Of a DNA stretch of 64,000 nucleotides, positions 37,240 through 47,272 are shown piece by piece; the first letter of the stretch is position 1; every line of letters begins with the position of its first letter. Location: NCBI GenBank assembly GCA_963715255.1, contig CAVQRN010000013.1, forward strand, positions 62,001-126,000. Direction: 5' to 3'. The translations under genes and the position numbers were made by a program. This DNA is from JAHEEL01 sp963715255. Its GTDB lineage: Bacteria; Actinomycetota; Acidimicrobiia; Spongiisociales; UBA5794. The notes beneath the pieces were generated by a model. That model saw only the letters and a program-made list of their open reading frames with translations. It made no database searches and was not told the DNA's origin.

Positions 37240-38576
37240 ATGGATGAGACACTGACTACCGACGAGATCGCCCGGATCGCGGAGGAGGCGTACGTCTTCT
37301 CGTTCCCAATGTTGATGGGATACCGATACGGGTTCGCAACCTTCCTCGTGCCGTCGCTTCCATCGTATCGGGGACCCCTGAACGAGATGCACGGCGACCC
37401 GACGACGCTCGACCACACGTTCAAGGACGTCATCACGCCCAACGCTGACACGCCCTATTCGATGGCCGCCCTGGATCTGCGTGCGGAGCCAATCGTGCTC
37501 GAAGTTCCGGAGGTCCCCGAGCGCTACTACGTCATGCAATTCGAGGATCTGTACGGGACGAACCCCCACTACGTCGGTTCACGTTCCACCGGATCTAGCT
37601 CGGGAGCATACGTCGCCGTCGGACCCCGATGGGATGGGGAGATCCCCGACGGATTCGCCGGCGTCTTGCGATTCGAGACCGACTTCGTATTCATCATCGG
37701 CCGCAGCCAACTCTTCGGTCCCGACGACGTCGAGAAGCTGCGCGAAGTCATGAGTGGCTACCGGTTGCGGCCGCTCTCGACCTATCTCGGCGCGGAACCT
37801 GCCCCGGTACGGAGCTTCGACTGGCCGGTGTGGGACGACGACGGCGTCGCGGGACGAGCGATTCGTCGGAATCGTGAATCGCCTCCTCGAGTGGTGCCAG
37901 CCGCCGCACCCGTCCGAAGTGGAGTTGATGGAACGGTTCTCCCTCATCGGGATCGGCGCAGGAGTCCCATTCGACGCGGCGACGCTCGATGATGAGATCC
38001 ACAAGGCGATTCGTGCCGGCGTGGATGTTGCCCGGGACGCGATCGCGGCCAAGGTATCCGATCTCGGAGAGACGATCAACGGCCGGGCCGGTGCCGAAGC
38101 GCTCGGCAGCCGCGACTTCTTCGCAGGCGACTACCTGCTGAGGGCCGCCGGTGCGATGGCGGGATGGGGCGGCAACGACAAGGTCGAGGCGTTCTATCCC
38201 ATCAGACCGGGAGGATTCCGAAGGCAGGCCGCTCGACGGTGATCACCGATACCGGCTCACCCTCGAAACGCCGCCCCCTGCGAAGGCGTTCTGGTCGATC
38301 ACGATGTACGACACGTCCTACGACGGCGTGGCGGGATATCTGGTGGACAACCCGATAGGGCGCTACCTGATCAATTCGACCACACCGGGGCTGGTCTACG
38401 GAGAGGACGGCTCGCTCACGATCTCCGTTCAACGAGACGAACCCGAGACCGCGGAGGGCAGAGCGAACTGGCTCCCCTCACCGGAAGGGCCGTTGTATCT
38501 CGCGATGCGGATCTACTGGCCGGAGGACGCGGCGCTCGACGGCACGTGGACGCCGCCACCCGTCATTCGGATCTGA
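37240..38576 (+). CDS. DUF1254/DUF1214 family protein, two frameshifts
   Basis: About 445 residues when joined. The DUF1254 half has AYVFSFPMLMGYRYGF, DVITPNADTPYSMAALDLRAEP and YYVMQFEDLYGTN. The DUF1214 half has GDHRYRLTLE, PPAKAFWSITMYDTSYDGV and NWLPSPEGPLYLAMRIYWPE. Frame breaks lie at about 37850 and at the GGG run 38209-38211, where dropping one G gives RPEDSEGRPLDG. Members are often secreted, but no signal peptide is seen here. Function unknown. Confidence 0.8.
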
Positions 38577-38580
38577 AGGT

Positions 38581-38960
38581 CTACCGGGCGGCGATCGTTT
38601 CGATCTCGACCACGAAGCCGCCGGGAGCGCGGAGACTTCGACGGTTGAGCGCGCCGGCTTTGCGTCACCGACGTACGCTCCGTACACGGCGTTGACCGCG
38701 CCGAAGTCGTTCATGTCGGTGACGAAGATCGTCGTCTTGACGATGTCCTGGTAGCCGAGACCAACGTCGCCGAGGACCGCACCGATGTTGCGCATCACCT
38801 GATCCGCCTGTTCGGTCACGCCACCGTCAACGGCCGAACCCGTTGCCGGATCGATGCCGATCATGCCGGACACGAAGACCAGGCCGTGGGCCTCGGTGAT
38901 GATGCTGTATGGACCGAGTGGCTTCGGTCCGCTCGGTGCGTCGTGGATCTGCTTCGGCAT
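38581..38960 (-). CDS. ridA: RidA/YjgF-family deaminase, frameshifted
   Basis: About 126 residues. RidA removes reactive 2-aminoacrylate and other imines. Marks: IHDAPSGPKPLGPYS, VFVSGMIGIDP, VKTTIFVTDMNDFGAVN and PARSTVEVSALP. The frame breaks just after that last motif at about 38620-38622, where one missing base would give GGFVVEIETIAAR and the stop at 38581-38583. GGGAGG precedes the ATG. Confidence 0.88.
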
Positions 38961-39002
38961 CGTGCCTCCCGGCTCGCTCGGGGGACAGTCTACGAAGGTG
39001 GG

Positions 39003-39344
39003 TCAGTCGCGCTTTCCGCAGGTACAGGAGTGGCCGGTTTCGTTCGGGTTCTCGATGGCGAACCCCGTTCCTCCAAGACCTTCATCGCGGAAGTCGATAG
39101 TGGATCCGGAGACGTGATCGACGCTTGATTCGTCGATCAAGACCTTGAACGATCCGACATCGACCACGGCGTCCGTCGCCGCGATCTCCGAATCGAAGTA
39201 CATGTCGTACTTGTATCCGGAGCAACCCCCCGGCCTGGCTCCCAGTCGCAGAGCGAGGGTCTCGTCCGCCTCGCCGGCGAGCAGTTCTCGTACCTTGTCG
39301 GTGGCAGCTTCCGTAAGAGCCACCGGAGTCATTTCAAGCGTCAT
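39003..39344 (-). CDS. A-type iron-sulfur carrier, ErpA/SufA-like
   Basis: 113 residues. HesB/IscA-fold carrier with its three conserved cysteines (RPGGCSGYKY, and C-T-C in GHSCTCGKRD) that hold a transferable Fe-S cluster. Other marks: ALTEAATDKVRELL and VLIDESSVDHVSGSTIDF. Start at MTLEMTPV with GGAGG upstream. Divergent from mrp, which handles the same cargo. Confidence 0.92.
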   Translation of the reverse strand: MTLEMTPVALTEAATDKVRELLAGEADETLALRLGARPGGCSGYKYDMYFDSEIAATDAVVDVGSFKVLIDESSVDHVSGSTIDFRDEGLGGTGFAIENPNETGHSCTCGKRD

Positions 39345-39397
39345 CGAACGTTGCCTCCTCCGCACGTCGCGATCCGATTCTAACGACTACGCCCGTG

Positions 39398-39427
39398 TTG
39401 GGAATAGGCAATCTTCAGAGATAGGAT
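39398..39427 (+). promoter_or_regulatory. -35/-10 promoter of mrp, leaderless
   Basis: TTGGGA (39398-39403), 18-base spacer, TAGGAT (39422-39427), then 7 bases to the GTG at 39435. Confidence 0.65.
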
Positions 39428-39434
39428 CGATCGG

Positions 39435-40572
39435 GTGACAGCGAGAGATGACATCGAAGCGGCGCTGCGAGGCGTGATCGACCCCGAACTGAATGCCGAC
39501 ATCGTCGAACTCGGCATGGTCGGCGATATCTCGGTGAACGGCCCGGACGTGTCGATCGGCGTTGCGCTCACGATCGCTGCATGTCCGATGCCGCGACCAG
39601 ATCGAGAACGACGTCGTACGCAAGGTCACGGCGATCCCCGGCATTGAGACCGTTTCGGTCAACGTGACGGCGATGGACGGCGATCAGCGCTCGGAGTTGA
39701 TGAGCAAGGTGAGGCTGCGCGCTAGAGAACACGCTGAACCGACCATGATCAACCCGCAGACCCGCGTCATCGCGGTGTCGAGCGGGAAGGGTGGTGTCGG
39801 GAAATCGTCGCTGAGCGTCAACCTTGCGCTGGCGATCGCAGCAATGGGTCACCGCACCGGTCTTCTCGATGCCGACATCTGGGGTTTCTCCGTGCCGCGG
39901 ATGCTCGCGTCGATCGATGAGCGTCTCGAGGCGGACGAGGACCGCAAGATCCGGCCCCTTCGCGTCGCCGGACTCGAGGTCGTCTCGACGGGTCTCCTCC
40001 TCGACGACGAAGACACCGCTCTCATGTGGCGCGGCCTGATGCTTTCGAAGGCTCTCGAGCAGTTCCTGACCGATGTCTCTTGGAGCCCCGATCTCGGCTA
40101 TCTCGTCATCGACATGCCTCCGGGTACGGGCGATGTGCAGATGGCCCTCTCCCGGATGCTCCCACAGGCCGAGATGGTGGTGGTGACAACACCGCAGCGC
40201 GCTGCACAGAAGGTCGCTGCGCGCGTTGCCGACATGGCTCGTCGGTCACACATGCCGGTCGTCGGTGTTGTGGAGAACATGTCCGGCTTCACCACCGAAG
40301 ATGGGCGTCACTACGCCCTGTTCGGATCGGGTGGCGGTTCCGAACTGGCCGACCAACTCGGCGTCCCGCTCCTCGGGCAGGTGCCGCTCGACCCCAACGT
40401 CGTGAACGGCGGCGACGAAGGCCGCCCGGTCGTCACCGCAGACCCGCTTGGTCCGGCAGGAGCAGCGATCCGGTCGATTGCCTCACGGCTCGTCGAACTG
40501 GTCCCGCCTGCCGCCGCCGACACGTGCACCGCCCGCATCGCCGTCCTCGAGGAACAACTGGCAAACATGTAG
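39435..40572 (+). CDS. mrp: Mrp/ApbC-family iron-sulfur cluster carrier ATPase, frameshifted
   Basis: About 378 residues. An N-terminal MIP18/DUF59 domain (GVIDPELNADIVELGMV, TIAACPM) precedes the P-loop ATPase with the deviant Walker A SSGKGGVGKSS, DADIWGFSVPRML and VIDMPPGTGDVQ. The cluster-binding CxxC usual near the C-terminus is not obvious. The frame breaks at about 39591: an extra C separates ACPM from RDQIENDV. Leaderless GTG start. Confidence 0.88.
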
Positions 40573-40605
40573 CCCGCCGTCCGCATTCCGCAGAGAGTGC
40601 GCTCC

Positions 40606-40637
40606 GCTACTCCGCTACCCCGCTACTCCGCTACTCC
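40606..40637. repeat. Octad tandem repeat between mrp and M23 gene
   Basis: Four eight-base units GCTACTCC, GCTACCCC, GCTACTCC, GCTACTCC. It ends on the stop codon of the M23 gene (40637-40639). GCTACTCC recurs at 59269. Confidence 0.85.
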
Positions 40638-41950
40638 TACCGACACAACGCGTTCACCATCGGATACGGGTTTGCCCAATCGCCGCCGCCGGGTTGCCAT
40701 CCGAGATGAAGATGCGGGATCCATCCTGGTGAGTTGCCGGTCGTGCCGATGTATCCGACCAGGTCGCCTAGTGAGACCTTCTGACCTCCTGCAAGCCCCT
40801 CGGCCCATGCGTCGAGGTGGGCGTAGTAGTACATGTCCCCCGAGTTCCCCAGGAGATACACGGTGACACCTCCCAGGCTGCTGGTCGCCAGGCGGTAGAT
40901 CCGGCCGGTCTCCATCGCTACGAGCGGGGTAGCGCGAGGCGCCGACATGTCGACACCCTTGTGAGTTCTGCCTCCCGATCGGGGCGCACCCCAGGTGTCG
41001 GAGAACGACGAGGCTCCGTCCACTGGGCAGACCCGGTCGGCCGTCGTCAACGGCGGGGGCACGGTCGTCGTGGTGGTCGACGTCGACGTCGCGGTGGTGT
41101 CCACGCTGGTGTCCGCGTCTCCGGCCACGATGGTGGTGGTCGTGGTCGTGCTCGACGTCGATATCGGCGTTGCCGACGCGGTGGGCGGCAGGGTGGTCGA
41201 CGTGGTAGTGGTACTGGTGGTCGACGTCGTGGTTGGAGCCGTGGTGGTCGCGATCGCGATTGTGGCCGCAGCGGCAGCGGCTTCTTCGGCAGCCTCGCGC
41301 TCTCTGGCTTCCTCGAGTTCGAGGAGACGGCGTTCCTCCGCCTCTCGTTGCTTCCGTTCCTCTTCCTGTCGCTGCCAGGTCGCCTCCAATTCTCGATACT
41401 CCGAGTTCGCGGCATCGAGCTCAGCGAGCATCTGCTCCGCGAGGAATTCGATCTCGACAACAAGCTCGCGCTGCAGCCCAAGAGCGTCGTCGAGCTCCTG
41501 CACCTGAGCGCGATACTCCGCTTCGACGGCCACCCACTGGTCGACGACACGGAGATCGTGGTTGCTCGCCACATCAAGGTAGGCCCCACGGACCGGGATG
41601 TCGGAGAAGGCAGCCGAGCCGAGCACCGCCGAGACGGCACCATCGGAACCGGCCGTCATGTAGAGCTCGCGAACAACCTCTTCTGCCGTCAACCGCAGTA
41701 TGGCGAGACGCTGCTCGGTCTCGGTGACCTGGCTGGCGAGTCCGTGCAGACTCTCCCTGATCTGGATCTCTCGGGCAACTGCAGCTTCGTAGCTGATGTC
41801 CGTTGACTCGAGTGATGCGGAGATCTCGGCGTTCCGATTCCTCGCTGCCTCGAGATCGTCAGGGGTGACCTGCGCCTCTTCTGCGGCGGATACGGGCGCG
41901 GCCAGCCCGAGCAGTAGGAGAGCGACGAGGGCGATTCTTCGTTTCTTCAT
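40637..41950 (-). CDS. Secreted M23-family peptidoglycan hydrolase with coiled coil
   Basis: 437 residues. Signal peptide (MKKRRIALVALLLLGLAAPVSA), a long coiled coil (about 30-220, rich in E/R/Q), a Thr/Ser-rich linker (about 225-315), and a C-terminal LytM/M23 domain with THKGVDMSAP and HLHLGW zinc motifs. Same plan as EnvC/CwlO-type cell-separation hydrolases. ATG overlaps the MBL stop (ATGA). Confidence 0.9.
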   Translation of the reverse strand: MKKRRIALVALLLLGLAAPVSAAEEAQVTPDDLEAARNRNAEISASLESTDISYEAAVAREIQIRESLHGLASQVTETEQRLAILRLTAEEVVRELYMTAGSDGAVSAVLGSAAFSDIPVRGAYLDVASNHDLRVVDQWVAVEAEYRAQVQELDDALGLQRELVVEIEFLAEQMLAELDAANSEYRELEATWQRQEEERKQREAEERRLLELEEAREREAAEEAAAAAATIAIATTTAPTTTSTTSTTTTSTTLPPTASATPISTSSTTTTTTIVAGDADTSVDTTATSTSTTTTTVPPPLTTADRVCPVDGASSFSDTWGAPRSGGRTHKGVDMSAPRATPLVAMETGRIYRLATSSLGGVTVYLLGNSGDMYYYAHLDAWAEGLAGGQKVSLGDLVGYIGTTGNSPGWIPHLHLGWQPGGGDWANPYPMVNALCR

Positions 41951-42729
41951 CTCACGTTCAGTTCGACCATCGTGGATGGCCCCGCTCCGCCCGCCGCGAG
42001 CCATACTTCGTCATCGGCAGCCAACTTGTTCAACTGAACGATCACCTGGTGGGTTGCAGCCGGTCTGAGATCGATCGGCACGAACGCATACACGGCGTCG
42101 ACGACGTCGGCAACGGTCGTGGCACCGGCCCCGATGGCGTCAAGGATCTCCCGCTCCCTGGAGAGACGGTGCTCGATGTAACCGGCGATGACGGCTCCTG
42201 CATCGTCCATCGATGAGCCGTGACCGGGTTCGATGCGTAGAACCCCAAGATCTTGAACCCGGTACAGCGATTCGAGATAGGCGGCCGCGTCCTCCATGAT
42301 GACGGTTGACCCGCCCATGATGTGATCGCCGGTGAACAGAAGGTCCCCGAGTCGGAAGCACAGATGGTCCGCGGTGTGACCAGGGGTGTGGACCGCTTCG
42401 ATCGTCACTCCCCCGACACGAACCTGGTCACCGTCAGCCAGGCGGATATTCGGAGCGAAGTTGGGACCGGGCCGGTTTCCGTAGACGGGGACACTGAGGC
42501 GCTTCGCAAGCGGATTGGCGAGTGGAGCATGATCCGCGTGGGTGTGAGTGGCGATGACCGCGACCGGCGTGCGATCGCCGATGGCGCTCGCGATGGCCAG
42601 CCGGTGACGATCGATAATCGGTCCCGGATCGATGACGGCGACCTCGTCTCGGTCGGCGATGAGGTAGGTGTTCGTACCGGGGCCCGTGTAGATGCCGGGG
42701 TTCGGTGCCAGCACCGTCTCGACGGTCAT
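41947..42729 (-). CDS. Metallo-beta-lactamase-fold hydrolase, LACTB2-like
   Basis: 260 residues. MBL motif THTHADHAPLA, further ligands in HTPGHTADHLCF, FTGDHIMGG and PGHGSS, then a C-terminal winged-helix-like segment as in LACTB2/GloB relatives. Substrate could be a thioester or RNA; not deducible. Its ATG overlaps the nudix stop and its stop overlaps the M23 start, so it is an internal member of a four-gene coupled operon. Confidence 0.87.
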   Translation of the reverse strand: MTVETVLAPNPGIYTGPGTNTYLIADRDEVAVIDPGPIIDRHRLAIASAIGDRTPVAVIATHTHADHAPLANPLAKRLSVPVYGNRPGPNFAPNIRLADGDQVRVGGVTIEAVHTPGHTADHLCFRLGDLLFTGDHIMGGSTVIMEDAAAYLESLYRVQDLGVLRIEPGHGSSMDDAGAVIAGYIEHRLSREREILDAIGAGATTVADVVDAVYAFVPIDLRPAATHQVIVQLNKLAADDEVWLAAGGAGPSTMVELNVR

Positions 42730-43523
42730 GTCGACAGGAACTCCGGGGGAACGTCTCCGCCCGCTGCGACGATCTGCATCATCTTCGCCATCAACTCCGG
42801 GTCTCGCTCACCAACGCTGGCCTCCTCGAATCCCGGCTCGTCCGGCATCAGGATCTCAATGCTCCCATTCGCGATCGAGAGACGGGGTTGAATCGGCTCG
42901 ATCGAGCGCTCTCCATCGACGCTCCGGCGCAGCCGGTCGGCGGAGTCGAACGTACCAAGGAATTCGATGATCTTGCGGGTAGGGAACGCAACGATCCAGG
43001 TGCCGGCGGTGGCGCGCTCGAGCACCTCCGCTGGTCGGATCCACAGGGCATCCACGAGTTCGTTCCCATCGATCGAAGGGTCGAGACCACCCGGAACGCC
43101 TGCAGCGAAGAACCGTGTGTCGAACCGAATCGGCAGCGGCGCCGGCGTGATCCAATTCGCGAAGTACCACAGTGAATCGCCGGCGAAGCGTTCGCCTCGT
43201 TCGATGACGTTCGAGAAGACGTCCTGGCCCGACGGCCGGTTTGCGGTGACGGCGGTCCCGGTCTCCAAGAGCCAGAACCCGGTCTCCTCGACCAGTTCCC
43301 GCAGGGCGGCGGCCCGCCAGGGTGCGAGGTCGGGGTCCCTCGATACGATGCCGCGGCTCAACGGTCCCGCCCCGTCGTCCTCGTCGACCGCACCGCCGGG
43401 AAACACCCACGCACCGGCCATGAACCGCGCCGAGGGCGTGCGCTGAACCATGAGCACTTCGAGTCCCGGCTCGGTGTCGCGGACCAGGCATACCGTCGCC
43501 GCTTCCCGGAGGGGGCTACTCAC
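42726..43523 (-). CDS. Nudix hydrolase, NUDT19-like
   Basis: 265 residues. The Nudix box is split as in NUDT7/NUDT19-type CoA or nucleotide hydrolases: GAWVFPGGAVDEDD, an insert, then AALRELVEETGFWLL. VCLVRDTEPGLEVLMVQRT and SARFMAGAW precede it. GTG at 43523 overlaps the fxsA stop (GTGA). Likely hydrolyses a nucleoside diphosphate derivative; substrate unknown. Confidence 0.88.
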   Translation of the reverse strand: MSSPLREAATVCLVRDTEPGLEVLMVQRTPSARFMAGAWVFPGGAVDEDDGAGPLSRGIVSRDPDLAPWRAAALRELVEETGFWLLETGTAVTANRPSGQDVFSNVIERGERFAGDSLWYFANWITPAPLPIRFDTRFFAAGVPGGLDPSIDGNELVDALWIRPAEVLERATAGTWIVAFPTRKIIEFLGTFDSADRLRRSVDGERSIEPIQPRLSIANGSIEILMPDEPGFEEASVGERDPELMAKMMQIVAAGGDVPPEFLST

Positions 43524-43900
43524 GGAATTATGGTCCAGCGGTTCGCCGAACGGGCGATGAACCACCGCCGAATCGTCTCGCGAACGGCAGGAATGAGGAG
43601 GAGGAAGCCCACTGCGTCCGTGAGCAGGCCCGGCGTGAGGAGGAACGCCCCTGCGAGGAGAATCATCGCTCCGTGGGCGAGGGACGCTGCAGGGAAGGCA
43701 CCCCGTTCGAACTCGAGCCGGACCCTCCGAATCGTATCCCGTCCCTGTCGGGTCACGAGCCAAGATCCGATGAAAGCGGTGGCGACAACGAGCCCAATGG
43801 TCCACCAGATGCCGACTGCCTGGCTGAACGCGACCAAGAGGGCGATCTCCACGATCGGGACCACCACGAACGCACCAAAGAGTATCCACCGCCAACGCAT
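43520..43900 (-). CDS. fxsA: FxsA-family membrane protein
   Basis: About 126 residues, MRWRWILFGAFVVVPIVEIALL, with VGIWWTIGLVVATAFIGSWLVTRQG and LLLAGAFLLTPGLLTDAVGF, the family core of three to four helices. FxsA in E. coli influences phage F exclusion; its normal job is unknown. An ATG four codons earlier (43912) is possible, but TATGCT seven bases before the 43900 ATG favours the shorter form. First gene of the operon. Confidence 0.87.
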   Translation of the reverse strand: MRWRWILFGAFVVVPIVEIALLVAFSQAVGIWWTIGLVVATAFIGSWLVTRQGRDTIRRVRLEFERGAFPAASLAHGAMILLAGAFLLTPGLLTDAVGFLLLIPAVRETIRRWFIARSANRWTIIP

Positions 43901-43907
43901 CGAGCCG

Positions 43908-43913
43908 AGCATA
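43908..43913 (-). promoter_or_regulatory. -10 element (TATGCT) of fxsA operon, leaderless
   Basis: TATGCT on the minus strand ends 7 bases before the ATG at 43900. It is 10 bases from the opposing selA -10. Confidence 0.55.
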
Positions 43914-43923
43914 CCGGTACCGG

Positions 43924-43929
43924 TAGTCT
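43924..43929 (+). promoter_or_regulatory. -10 element (TAGTCT) of selAB, leaderless
   Basis: TAGTCT ends 6 bases before the selA ATG at 43936. Confidence 0.6.
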
Positions 43930-43935
43930 GCGGAC

Positions 43936-45253
43936 ATGGAGCTTCGCGATCTGCCCTCGGTCGATGCGCTCGCCGGCGATCTCTTTGCCGACTTCGATCT
44001 GCCGCGCCCGGTGATCGTCTCGGTTGCTCGGGATGCCATCGACGAAGCTCGCTCCGCTATTCAGTCCGGGTCGCCCGCAGACCCGGGGCCAACCGCGGCT
44101 CGCCGTCTTCGTGCACTGTCATCTGCCCGACTCCGCGCCGTCATCAACGCCACCGGCGTCCTCCTGCACACGAATCTGGGTCGCGCACCCATCGACGACA
44201 CGAACACCCCCTTCTTCAGCAATCTCGAGTTCGATCTCGAGAGCGGCGAGCGTGGCAACCGGGCGAGCTACCTCCACACACTCATCGCATCAACCGTCGG
44301 CGCCGAAGCGGCACTCGCTGTGAACAACAACGCCGGCGCTCTGCTTCTCTCCCTGGCCGCGCTCGCTGGACGGGACGGGCGCGGTCGCGGTGTCGCGAGG
44401 CGAACTGATCGAGATCGGAGGCTCGTTCCGGCTCCCGGATCTGATGGCCGCGTCCGGTGCTCACCTCGTGGAGGTGGGGACGACGAACCGGACGAGGGAG
44501 AGCGATTTCGTTGACGCTCCCGGCACCATCGAGGCCGTCCTCAAGGTTCATCCGTCCAACTACCGAATCAAGGGGTTCACGGAAGAAGTTCCATTCTCGA
44601 AGATGGCCGATATCGCACACAGACTGGATGCGCCGTTCATCGCGGACATCGGGAGCGGCCTCCTCGACGAGTCCACCCCGTGGTTGGAGGGCGGTCCCCC
44701 GGAGTGGCTCGCTCATGAACCCGCCGCCCGTCAAGTTCTCGAGCAGGGTGCGGAGGTCGTGCTGTTCTCCGGTGACAAGCTCCTCGGTGGTCCACAAGCA
44801 GGGATCGCGGTCGGGAGACGGAGTTCCATCGAACGTATGGCGAAGCATCCCATCGCCCGAGCCGTCAGGGTCAATGCTGCCACGATCGCCTCGCTGACAA
44901 GCACGTTCGAGGCCTACGCCTCCGGGCGGGCTGCCACCATCCCGTTCTGGACGATGGCGACCGCACCGGCCGAGGATCTCCGTCGCCGCACCGCCGATGT
45001 CCTCCGCAGCTCGGGAGCGATCGGCTCAATCGTCGACGGTGAGTCGCTTCCCGGCGCCGGTTCGGTCCCGGGACGTACGATCCCGACCCCGGTGCTCCGG
45101 CTCGACGGCGTCGACGAGAGGGTCTGGACGGCGCTTGCCCATCACGATCCTCCGGTCGTCGCAGCTCGAAGAGACGGAGCGACCGTCGTGAATCTCCGGT
45201 CCGTCACTCCTGACGAGGACTCGATCGTCGCCGCAGCGCTGGCGTCTCTCTGA
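43936..45253 (+). CDS. selA: L-seryl-tRNA(Sec) selenium transferase SelA, frameshifted
   Basis: About 438 residues. PLP enzyme converting seryl-tRNA(Sec) to selenocysteinyl-tRNA(Sec). Marks: VINATGVLLHTNLGRAP, VNNNAGALLL, VGTTNRT, IADIGSGLLD and the PLP lysine in LFSGDKLLGGPQAG. The frame breaks at the GGG run 44377-44379; removing one G gives DGAVAVSRGELIEIGGSF. Its stop overlaps the selB start (TGATG). Confidence 0.92.
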
Positions 45254-47025
45254 TGCCGATCATCGGAACGGCCGGTCACGTCGACCACGGGAAGTCCACG
45301 CTGGTACAGGCTCTCACCGGGCGCGATCCCGATCGGTGGGCGGAGGAGAAGGAGCGAGGGCTGACCATCGACCTCGGCTTCGCCTGGACTCGTCTCGGCG
45401 ATGAAGTGGTCGGCTTCGTAGACGTGCCGGGACATGAACGATTCATCAAGAACATGCTCGCGGGCGTTGGCGGTCTCGACGTTGCCCTCTTCGTGGTGGC
45501 GGCCGACGAGGGGTGGATGCCTCAATCTGAAGAACACCTCGCGGTTCTCGACCTGCTCGAAGTTGGCCATGGGGTCATCGCACTCACACGGGTGGATCTC
45601 GCCGACTCGGAACTGATCGAACTCTCCACCATCGACATCGCCGAGCACGTGGAAGGAACGGTCGCCGAGTCGTGGCCCGTCGTCGAGGTTTCGGCGACGA
45701 CCGGGACCGGTATGGACGAACTCATCGCATCGCTGGTCGACGCGCTCGCCGAGGCCGGCGCGCCGCGGAACCTCGGGCGCCCCCGGATGTGGATCGATCG
45801 GGCATTCGCGATCTCAGGGGCAGGTGTCGTCGTCACCGGCACTCTCGTCGACGGTTCGATCTCGGTCGGCGATCGGCTGCAGTGTTTCCCCGGCGGAACG
45901 GTTCGGCTTCGGAGTCTCCAGTCACACGAGACCGATCACGACACGCTCGGGCCCGGCACTCGGACCGCCGCGAATCTCGTTGGCATCGATCGGAGCGACC
46001 TTGATCGGGGAACATTGCTCGCTCAAGCCGATTCGATCGGAATGACCAACCGGTTCCTCGCGCTCCTCAGGTTTCCGCCACGCTCCGAGGACGAGATCAG
46101 CGATCGAGGGGCCTATCACGTCCACCTTGGAACGACGACGATCCCTGCTCGGATCAGGATCCTGAAAGACCATACGCTGCCCGCGGTGATCGTGACGACG
46201 ACATCGCCCGTCCCACTGACCATGGGTGACCGTTTCATCTTGCGAGACACCGGCCGACGGCACGTCGTCGCAGGCGGCACGGTCCTCGATCCGCTCCCGA
46301 GACCGAGGCCGTCGCCACACGACGTCACCTCTCTCTCTTCGGCGGTGCTCGGGTCCCCTTCGGATCGCGCCGATGCGCTGGTCGCTGTGCACGGATCGAT
46401 CGACGTGGGAGTTGTGCGCCGGTCATCGGGAGGAGGGGCACCATCGTCGGTCGTCGCCATCGGTACCACGTACCTCTCACCCGTTGCCTTTGAGCAGCGG
46501 GGCAGGGAGTTGGAGACGTCCGTCGACGAGTACCACGACGAGCACCCCCTCCGCCCAGGTCTTCCGAAGTCGGAGGCCTCCTCGCGCCTTGGCGGAAGCA
46601 CAGACCTCGTGACCAAACTCGTCGACGCAAACCCGGATCTTGTCGAGGAAGGACCCGTCATCCGTCGGAGAGCGTTCGCACCCGAACTCACGGTGGCAGA
46701 GACGGAAGCCTGGGATGCGGCCCGCTTGGTCCTTGCCGGCGATCTCGCAGTTCCTCGCGCCTCCACGCTCGGAATCTCGGACGAGGTACTCCATGCCCTC
46801 ATACGTCGAGGTGACCTCGTACGGATCGCCGACGACCTCATCCTCCTACCGGGTCAGGTGGAGACGATTACGTCCAGACTCTCAGCGCTGCCCGATGGAT
46901 TCACGGTGGCAGCGTTCCGGGACGAATTCGGCCTCGCCCGCCGGCACGCCGTGCCCCTGCTCGAATGGCTTGACGCGGAAGGCAGGACTCGCCGTGACGG
47001 AAACGGACGTTCGGTCAGGCGTTGA
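45253..47025 (+). CDS. selB: Selenocysteine-specific elongation factor SelB
   Basis: 590 residues. EF-Tu-like GTPase delivering Sec-tRNA to UGA codons: GTAGHVDHGKSTL (G1), RGLTIDLGFAW (G2), DVPGHERFIKNML (G3), then beta-barrel domains and C-terminal winged helices that bind the SECIS hairpin (KSEASSRLGGS, LPDGFTVAAFRDEFGLAR). The G4 box reads TRVD rather than NKxD, common in SelB. Coupled to selA. selC and selD are not in the window. Confidence 0.94.
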   Translation: MPIIGTAGHVDHGKSTLVQALTGRDPDRWAEEKERGLTIDLGFAWTRLGDEVVGFVDVPGHERFIKNMLAGVGGLDVALFVVAADEGWMPQSEEHLAVLDLLEVGHGVIALTRVDLADSELIELSTIDIAEHVEGTVAESWPVVEVSATTGTGMDELIASLVDALAEAGAPRNLGRPRMWIDRAFAISGAGVVVTGTLVDGSISVGDRLQCFPGGTVRLRSLQSHETDHDTLGPGTRTAANLVGIDRSDLDRGTLLAQADSIGMTNRFLALLRFPPRSEDEISDRGAYHVHLGTTTIPARIRILKDHTLPAVIVTTTSPVPLTMGDRFILRDTGRRHVVAGGTVLDPLPRPRPSPHDVTSLSSAVLGSPSDRADALVAVHGSIDVGVVRRSSGGGAPSSVVAIGTTYLSPVAFEQRGRELETSVDEYHDEHPLRPGLPKSEASSRLGGSTDLVTKLVDANPDLVEEGPVIRRRAFAPELTVAETEAWDAARLVLAGDLAVPRASTLGISDEVLHALIRRGDLVRIADDLILLPGQVETITSRLSALPDGFTVAAFRDEFGLARRHAVPLLEWLDAEGRTRRDGNGRSVRR

Positions 47026-47272
47026 AACGGGCTTTCTGCTGGCGACGTTCCGTCTCAGTGAGACCTCCCCAGATCCCGTACGGTTCCCGGATCGTCATCG
47101 CATACTCCAGGCACTCGCTTCCGACCGGGCAGACCTTGCAGACCGACTTCGCTCTGATCTCCCTCCGCTCCCGCTCTTCCTTGCGCTCGGTCACGTTGGG
47201 TGGGAAGAAGAGATGTGAATGGCTGCCACTACAGGAAGCAATCGGTTGCCAGGTACGATCGAGCGTCGTCAC
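47015..47272 (-). CDS. WhiB-family iron-sulfur transcriptional regulator
   Basis: 85 residues. Four cysteines bind a 4Fe-4S cluster: one in ASCSGSHSHLFFPP, then VCKVCPVGSEC. Follows the invariant REPYGIWGGLTETERR turn, which contacts the sigma factor. WhiB proteins are restricted to Actinomycetota and their phages. GTG at 47272 is preceded by GGAGGG. Its 3' end overlaps the 3' end of selB by 11 bases, tail to tail. Confidence 0.93.
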   Translation of the reverse strand: MTTLDRTWQPIASCSGSHSHLFFPPNVTERKEERERREIRAKSVCKVCPVGSECLEYAMTIREPYGIWGGLTETERRQQKARFNA

